Assembly (NCBI RefSeq): GCF_014530035.1
Contig: NZ_JACVMX010000003.1
Coordinates: 62,001-126,000 of the forward strand
DNA length: 64,000 nt
Direction of reading: 5' to 3'
Source: Leucobacter sp. cx-328
Lineage (GTDB): Bacteria > Actinomycetota > Actinomycetes > Actinomycetales > Microbacteriaceae
Shown here: piece by piece, positions 60,039-64,000 of the stretch
Layout: the number at the start of each line of letters is the position of its first letter
How positions within the stretch are numbered: the first letter of the stretch is position 1
Made by a program: the position numbers and the translations under genes
Notes under the pieces: model-generated
Seen by the model: only the letters and a program-made list of their open reading frames with translations
Told to the model about the DNA's origin: nothing
Database searches by the model: none

Positions 60039-60872
60039 CTACTTGGGCTCCTCTGTGACATCCGCAATATCTGGAATGTCATCGCGATCGTAGTCTGCAA
60101 ATTCTTTTGCGCGTCGCTTGTCAACGCGGCGGTCATGCAAGATAGCAACGCCCGTCGCGAGGAAAAACAACACGGTGATGGGTACGGCGAGCAAGAACAT
60201 GCTCATCAGGTCAGCTGCAGGGGTAGTGATTGCCGCAAACAACACGATAATCATGATCGCGATGCGCCAGCTCTTCAAAATGGTTTTGCCACGCAGAACA
60301 CCGATGAAGTTCAGCAGAACGAGCAACACTGGCATCACGAAGCCAACGCCAACCGCAAGCAATAGCTTCACCGTAAAGTCGAGGTAGGTGCGCGCGTTAA
60401 TAAAGAACGCATCCTCAGTTGGTTGGAAGGTTGACATGAGGCGGACAATGTTTGGCAGCACCATCCAGCCTGCGTAAATACCTCCGAGGAAAAGCGGAAC
60501 CGCTGCACCGAGAAAACCAACCCCGTAGAGTTTCTCCCGCTTCGTCAGACCAGGGGCGAGAAAAGCCCAGATCTGGTACAACCAAATCGGCGAGGCAATG
60601 ATCACAGCGATGAACAGCGAGATTTGCACCTTGGTGTCGAATCCGCTGGTCACGTCGGTGTATTGGATAAGCGCCGTACGTCCGTCGATGGACAGGTCAT
60701 TAATGGGCTTGCGCAGCATTTCCCAGACCCAGTCTGAAAGTACCCAACCAGCAATTAGACCAACCGCAATGGCGATCGCCGAGATCACCAGTCGGTTGCG
60801 GAACTCCACAAGGTGCGAGCCCAGACTCATCCGCCCAGTCTTGCGCTGCGGATCCTTCGCCTTTTTTGCCAT
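60039..60872 (-). CDS. tatC: Twin-arginine translocase subunit TatC
   Basis: A 277-residue membrane protein with six helices that recognises RR signal peptides. The N-terminal SHLVEFRNRL (conserved Glu and Arg) and the segment PIWLYQIWAFLAPGLTKREK are typical. The C-terminus is charged and disordered. tatA, which usually lies just upstream in actinobacteria, is absent: only ten bases separate tatC from the regulator gene upstream, so tatA must be elsewhere. Confidence 0.95.
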   Translation of the reverse strand: MAKKAKDPQRKTGRMSLGSHLVEFRNRLVISAIAIAVGLIAGWVLSDWVWEMLRKPINDLSIDGRTALIQYTDVTSGFDTKVQISLFIAVIIASPIWLYQIWAFLAPGLTKREKLYGVGFLGAAVPLFLGGIYAGWMVLPNIVRLMSTFQPTEDAFFINARTYLDFTVKLLLAVGVGFVMPVLLVLLNFIGVLRGKTILKSWRIAIMIIVLFAAITTPAADLMSMFLLAVPITVLFFLATGVAILHDRRVDKRRAKEFADYDRDDIPDIADVTEEPK

Positions 60873-60882
60873 GATTCTCAGC

Positions 60883-62982
60883 TTATCCCAGCTCGCTCAA
60901 CCCGAACTGCGACGCGGTCGCAGCGGTGAAAGAAGAATGCCAGCGTGCGGCATGTTCTGCCCACTCACGCACGGCTGATCGCGCAACCGTCGGCTGCTCA
61001 ACCTCAAGTTCGCCTGGCGCACGTTGCGCGAGCCGCGCGGCTGTGTCAGCATGCCAACTCGCCAATTGCACACGCACGCGATCTCCAGAAAGCTGCTCAA
61101 CGACCGTCGGTGAAAAGCCGTCAATGCGTGAGAGCAACCGCGCTGGAAGGCGTGCGACGAGGTTGTCTGCGTTGTCCTCGCCCCGGTGGTCACTCATTAC
61201 GTGCGTGTCATCTGCCGGACCAGCACTGCTCACGTCTGTCATGCCTGCGACGAGGAACATTCGCTCGCCAACGCGCTCGCGGCACCACCCACGGAGATAC
61301 CACGCGTCATCAAGCTCGACCAAGAGATATGGGTCGACAACGCGTTCGCTCTCAACGCCATTGCGGCTGACGTACTTGAATCCAACGGCCTTGCGATGTT
61401 CGATCGCCTGGGCAATCGTGGCGATGCGCGGATCTGCTGGCGCACCAGCAGCAGAAATTGCCGCGTTACCTGCGGCATCAACCAGCCCTCCAAGGCGCGC
61501 CCGTAGCCCGGCAGCAAGTCCGGCATCAGCATCAGAAAGCGCCGGCGCCAGCGCTTCAAGGCCGAGCAACAGCGATGAAAGCTCAACACCACTCAAGCGG
61601 GGCGCATCATCAATCGCAACCGTGTGAGAGAGGCTGACAATGCCGTCCTTGAGCGCATCCCAGTCGATGTCAAAGAGATCATCGTGCTGATAAGACAGTA
61701 ACTCCCCCGGAATGCCGGCTGTACCAAGGAAGCGAATGAGATCGAACAGACGCGACTCATCCACCTCAAATCGTTCTCCGAGTTCGGCCAGTGACACCGG
61801 ACCACTCTCCCGCAGAAATGGCACCAGCGCGAGCAACAGCAGCACCGCATCCTCCATCGCAAGAGGCGCGCGCCTCGCCACTGCCGAGCGATGCTGCCGT
61901 GAAGGAGCCGCGGCAGGTATTGGAGCCTCTCCCGCGTGGGCGGCAGCGACCGCGAGCAACGCATTGCGTACATTGTCGCGTAGTGATGCCGGTTCGAGTA
62001 CGGCAATGTCAGCGCCGTAGGCGGCAAGTTCGGTCGCGAGTTCGGAGTAATCAATCGTGCCAAACTCAACGACCGCATAGCTACCATCAGCGGTGAGCTG
62101 TGGCTCGCCTCTCTGACGCAGCTGGCCAGCCGCAAATGAGCCAACGCGGGCGGCGACACGCACCGGCTGTCGCTCCTGGAGCGACACCAGTGCCGAAATC
62201 TGGTCGGGCACTAGCGCACGAAGATCTCGGTCATACGTCTGACGCGTCTGCTTGACCGCTGAGGTAATCCGCGAAAGCAGAAACACTCGCGGCTGGTCGC
62301 GATCTAGGTCATAACCGAGCAAGTGCCAGCGACCTTCAAATCGGTGAATTGCGAGCGGAGCGACGTTCCTCATAAGGGGCGCGGATCGACCATGCAGTTG
62401 ATATCCAAACCGCACGCTCTCCCCCGTGTCAATTGCGGCTAGCAGAGCCGGCGCCGCAGGCTCAGCTAGGCCGAAGCGCGGAACGATATGACCGTGCAGC
62501 GCAGCATCGGGCGCACGCAATGCCTCAACTTTCAGCGTCGCGCGGCGGCTTACCGTATCAAGGCTTCCGCGACGCCACGACAGTGCTGCGAGGCGCAGGA
62601 GCATAAGCTCGCGGTCGCTAAACGTCAGACCCTCTGGTACCTGAAGTTCTCGCTTGGAAACGCGGTAGCGGAGCATCTGGTTATTGCCAGGCTCCACAGG
62701 TGACTCGATCACTTCGAGCGGGACTCCAATGTCCCGCAGCTTCGTCTTATCGCGTTCAAATTGTCGCTCAAGTGCCGCGAGTCGCTGCTTGCGGGTCTCC
62801 CCCGCGGCAGGCTGCGCGTCGTACCCTTCGACGATCTCGAAGATTTCCTGTTTTGTGAGACCTCGTTCACTTGACAACAACGCAAGGACGAGATTGAAGA
62901 GACGCTGTTCGGGCCGATTCCTTTTCAGAGGCCCGAACAGCGCGTCCCAGTCGTCGAGGTCATCCCACTCGACTTCCGCCAT
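60883..62982 (-). CDS. pafBC: PafBC-type WYL transcriptional regulator (fused)
   Basis: A 699-residue fusion of two regulators, each with an N-terminal winged helix and a WYL domain. First half (about 1-330): HTH near ERGLTKQEIFEIV and WYL-like region LAIHRFEGRWHLLGYDLDR. Second half (about 375-699): VSLAELGERFEVDESRLFDLI and a WYL segment with VDPYLLVELDDAWYLRGWC. Such PafBC fusions control the DNA-damage response in several actinobacteria. Placed next to tatC-helY as in proteasome gene clusters, but no pup, pafA or proteasome gene is in the window. Confidence 0.92.
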   Translation of the reverse strand: MAEVEWDDLDDWDALFGPLKRNRPEQRLFNLVLALLSSERGLTKQEIFEIVEGYDAQPAAGETRKQRLAALERQFERDKTKLRDIGVPLEVIESPVEPGNNQMLRYRVSKRELQVPEGLTFSDRELMLLRLAALSWRRGSLDTVSRRATLKVEALRAPDAALHGHIVPRFGLAEPAAPALLAAIDTGESVRFGYQLHGRSAPLMRNVAPLAIHRFEGRWHLLGYDLDRDQPRVFLLSRITSAVKQTRQTYDRDLRALVPDQISALVSLQERQPVRVAARVGSFAAGQLRQRGEPQLTADGSYAVVEFGTIDYSELATELAAYGADIAVLEPASLRDNVRNALLAVAAAHAGEAPIPAAAPSRQHRSAVARRAPLAMEDAVLLLLALVPFLRESGPVSLAELGERFEVDESRLFDLIRFLGTAGIPGELLSYQHDDLFDIDWDALKDGIVSLSHTVAIDDAPRLSGVELSSLLLGLEALAPALSDADAGLAAGLRARLGGLVDAAGNAAISAAGAPADPRIATIAQAIEHRKAVGFKYVSRNGVESERVVDPYLLVELDDAWYLRGWCRERVGERMFLVAGMTDVSSAGPADDTHVMSDHRGEDNADNLVARLPARLLSRIDGFSPTVVEQLSGDRVRVQLASWHADTAARLAQRAPGELEVEQPTVARSAVREWAEHAARWHSSFTAATASQFGLSELG

Positions 62983-62987
62983 GCAGA

Positions 62988-63890
62988 TTAACCTGCCGCG
63001 ACGATGTCCATGACGAAGATCTGTGCCTGGCCGCCAGCATCAGTGATGACGACAACCTGTGATCCGATCTTCTTACCAGTGAGTGCAGCACGGAGCGGGT
63101 CTTCGCCCGAGTCTGCGCCAAGGGGTGCCGTCATACCGCTGTCCCAGGTGTTCACGAATACCGACTGATCGGCCCAGTTCACGCCCATAGCGTTCACCTG
63201 CACGATGTCGGTGTCTTTCACGACGGGCCCGTCTCCAACGATGCGAACGGCTGACTTGGTGCCGGTAGGTGCCTTCGTTGGGGGAAGCACGATACCGGGC
63301 TGACCAGCTTCGTTCGTGACAACTGCGGGGAAACCGTTCGGCAGGCCCTTCGTGCGGCCCTCCGACTTCGGACCAAACGCATCAATGACATCGATGACAG
63401 CGATTGCGGGCGTACCCATGGTCATGCCGTACTGGGTCGCGGTCTGCGAACTCAAGGTCACCACCACGCGATCACCGGGCGCTGCGCAGCGAATACCTTC
63501 AGAGAAGGGCGACGCCTGCGCTTCGGTTACCGAAACAAGCTGCTGCGAGCTTCCGCCCGACTGCGCTTTACTGTCGTAGATCGTTTGGCCCGATCCGCCA
63601 TCAATGACGACCATGTTCACGGTGGCAATGTCACCCTCAGTGATCACGCGACTACGGTCAGCAGCCTTGTTCAAGATCGTGCGCTGCGTCAGCAGGTCCT
63701 GCTGCGGGTAGGCAAGGCTCACGGCGATCGGATCCCCGATGCCGCCCTGCACCGATACCGAGTCACTCGAGGAACCCGAAGTCAACATCGGCTTGCAGTT
63801 TGCCTCAGCTGAGTTAGCCGAGGTGCAGCCAGTCAGACCAGCGACCAGAAGGGCGGCCGCAGCAGTGGCCGGGACAATGCGACGAAGCAT
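62988..63890 (-). CDS. FKBP-like lipoprotein (peptidyl-prolyl isomerase family, divergent)
   Basis: A 300-residue lipoprotein with lipobox GLTGC (Cys near 22) and two FKBP-like domains in tandem (about 75-175 and 205-298; markers: VITEGDIATVNMVVID and VVKDTDIVQVNAMGVN). Key aromatic active-site residues of FKBP are poorly conserved, so isomerase activity is uncertain; a chaperone role on the outer face of the membrane is possible. GAGAGG precedes the ATG. It is directly upstream of pafBC (5 bases), probably one operon. Confidence 0.8.
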   Translation of the reverse strand: MLRRIVPATAAAALLVAGLTGCTSANSAEANCKPMLTSGSSSDSVSVQGGIGDPIAVSLAYPQQDLLTQRTILNKAADRSRVITEGDIATVNMVVIDGGSGQTIYDSKAQSGGSSQQLVSVTEAQASPFSEGIRCAAPGDRVVVTLSSQTATQYGMTMGTPAIAVIDVIDAFGPKSEGRTKGLPNGFPAVVTNEAGQPGIVLPPTKAPTGTKSAVRIVGDGPVVKDTDIVQVNAMGVNWADQSVFVNTWDSGMTAPLGADSGEDPLRAALTGKKIGSQVVVITDAGGQAQIFVMDIVAAG

Positions 63891-63929
63891 GGAGAAACCT
63901 CTCGAGGGGACAGATCGGATAAACGATCG

Positions 63930-63944
63930 GGATGATTGTCATCC
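63930..63944. promoter_or_regulatory. Palindrome upstream of the FKBP-like/pafBC operon
   Basis: GGATGA-TTG-TCATCC, perfect 6-bp arms, 40-54 bases upstream of the FKBP-like start in the likely promoter region (63,891-63,950). Candidate operator; no known match. Confidence 0.3.
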
Positions 63945-63950
63945 TAGTGC

Positions 63951-63991
63951 CACACAGGGCGGCGATTCCTGCAAGCTCGCCGCCCTGTGTG
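63951..63991. terminator. Terminator at the window end
   Basis: Perfect 15-bp arms (63951-63965 and 63977-63991; CACACAGGGCGGCGA and complement) with an 11-nt loop, probably ending a gene that lies to the right of the window. Confidence 0.9.
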
Positions 63992-64000
63992 TACTGAGAA

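Overview
The window is 64 kb of chromosome from a high-GC Gram-positive actinobacterium, most likely of the family Microbacteriaceae (Leucobacter-like). This placement is inference from gene content: RbpA transcription factors, the qcrCAB/ctaCDEF bc1-aa3 branch with a cytochrome cc subunit, CtaA/CtaB, a fused PafB-PafC regulator next to tatC and a HelY-type helicase, DUF3043 and DUF3099 proteins, many GTG/TTG starts and several apparently leaderless starts. No rRNA, tRNA, CRISPR array, prophage or insertion sequence was recognised. The gene order is that of a core chromosome with a few accessory inserts.

Layout. 1-7.8 kb: end of pgk, then tpiA-secG-rbpA on the plus strand, converging on a tkt-tal-pgi operon, with ctaB divergent from tkt. 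8.2-12.4 kb: a catabolic-looking unit of permease, zinc alcohol dehydrogenase and divergent PucR regulator. 12.4-19.4 kb: ctaA, then the SUF iron-sulfur operon (sufB, sufD, Rieske ferredoxin, sufC, a MIP18/SufT-like factor), then a structured leader and an ABC-F ATPase. 19.5-24 kb: cutinase-like lipoprotein, SURF1, a small Cys protein, DUF3099, a FabG-like reductase and a CPBP protease. 24.1-28.3 kb: ctaE-qcrC-qcrA-qcrB. 28.4-36.8 kb: trpD, an M23 peptidase, trpF, then accessory genes (membrane protein, cupin remnant, PAP2 phosphatase, TetR, permease, frameshifted P1 peptidase). 36.8-44.2 kb: lipoprotein, TrmH-family methyltransferase, hydrolase, DnaQ-like exonuclease, rpmE2, ABC ATPase, serB, aldo/keto reductase, TetR and GNAT. 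44.2-48.4 kb: ctaC-ctaD-ctaF, erpA, DUF3043. 48.5-53 kb: hisD-nrdR-pyrD and a large methyltransferase. 53-55.6 kb: amino-acid permease and an atypical SDR. 55.7-63.9 kb: a second rbpA, lnt, helY, tatC, pafBC and an FKBP-like lipoprotein.

How the genes fit together. One theme is aerobic respiration. Heme A synthesis (ctaB, ctaA), SURF1, the bc1 complex and the aa3 oxidase are all present, and iron-sulfur supply comes from suf and erpA. A second theme is carbon metabolism through lower glycolysis and the non-oxidative pentose-phosphate branch. The likely accessory content is permeases, hydrolases and local regulators.

The most interesting non-coding signal is the leader of the ABC-F gene (17,624-17,826). 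It has a perfect 17-bp inverted repeat whose right arm lies inside a 23-codon upstream ORF, an arrangement expected of a ribosome-controlled attenuator. Other signals are a direct-repeat box one helical turn apart upstream of the M23 peptidase, CATTGAA-type repeats between the divergent permease and P1 peptidase genes, G-rich intergenic repeats near 40.0-40.2 kb, and two divergent RbpA paralogues. All family assignments are by eye, without database searches.
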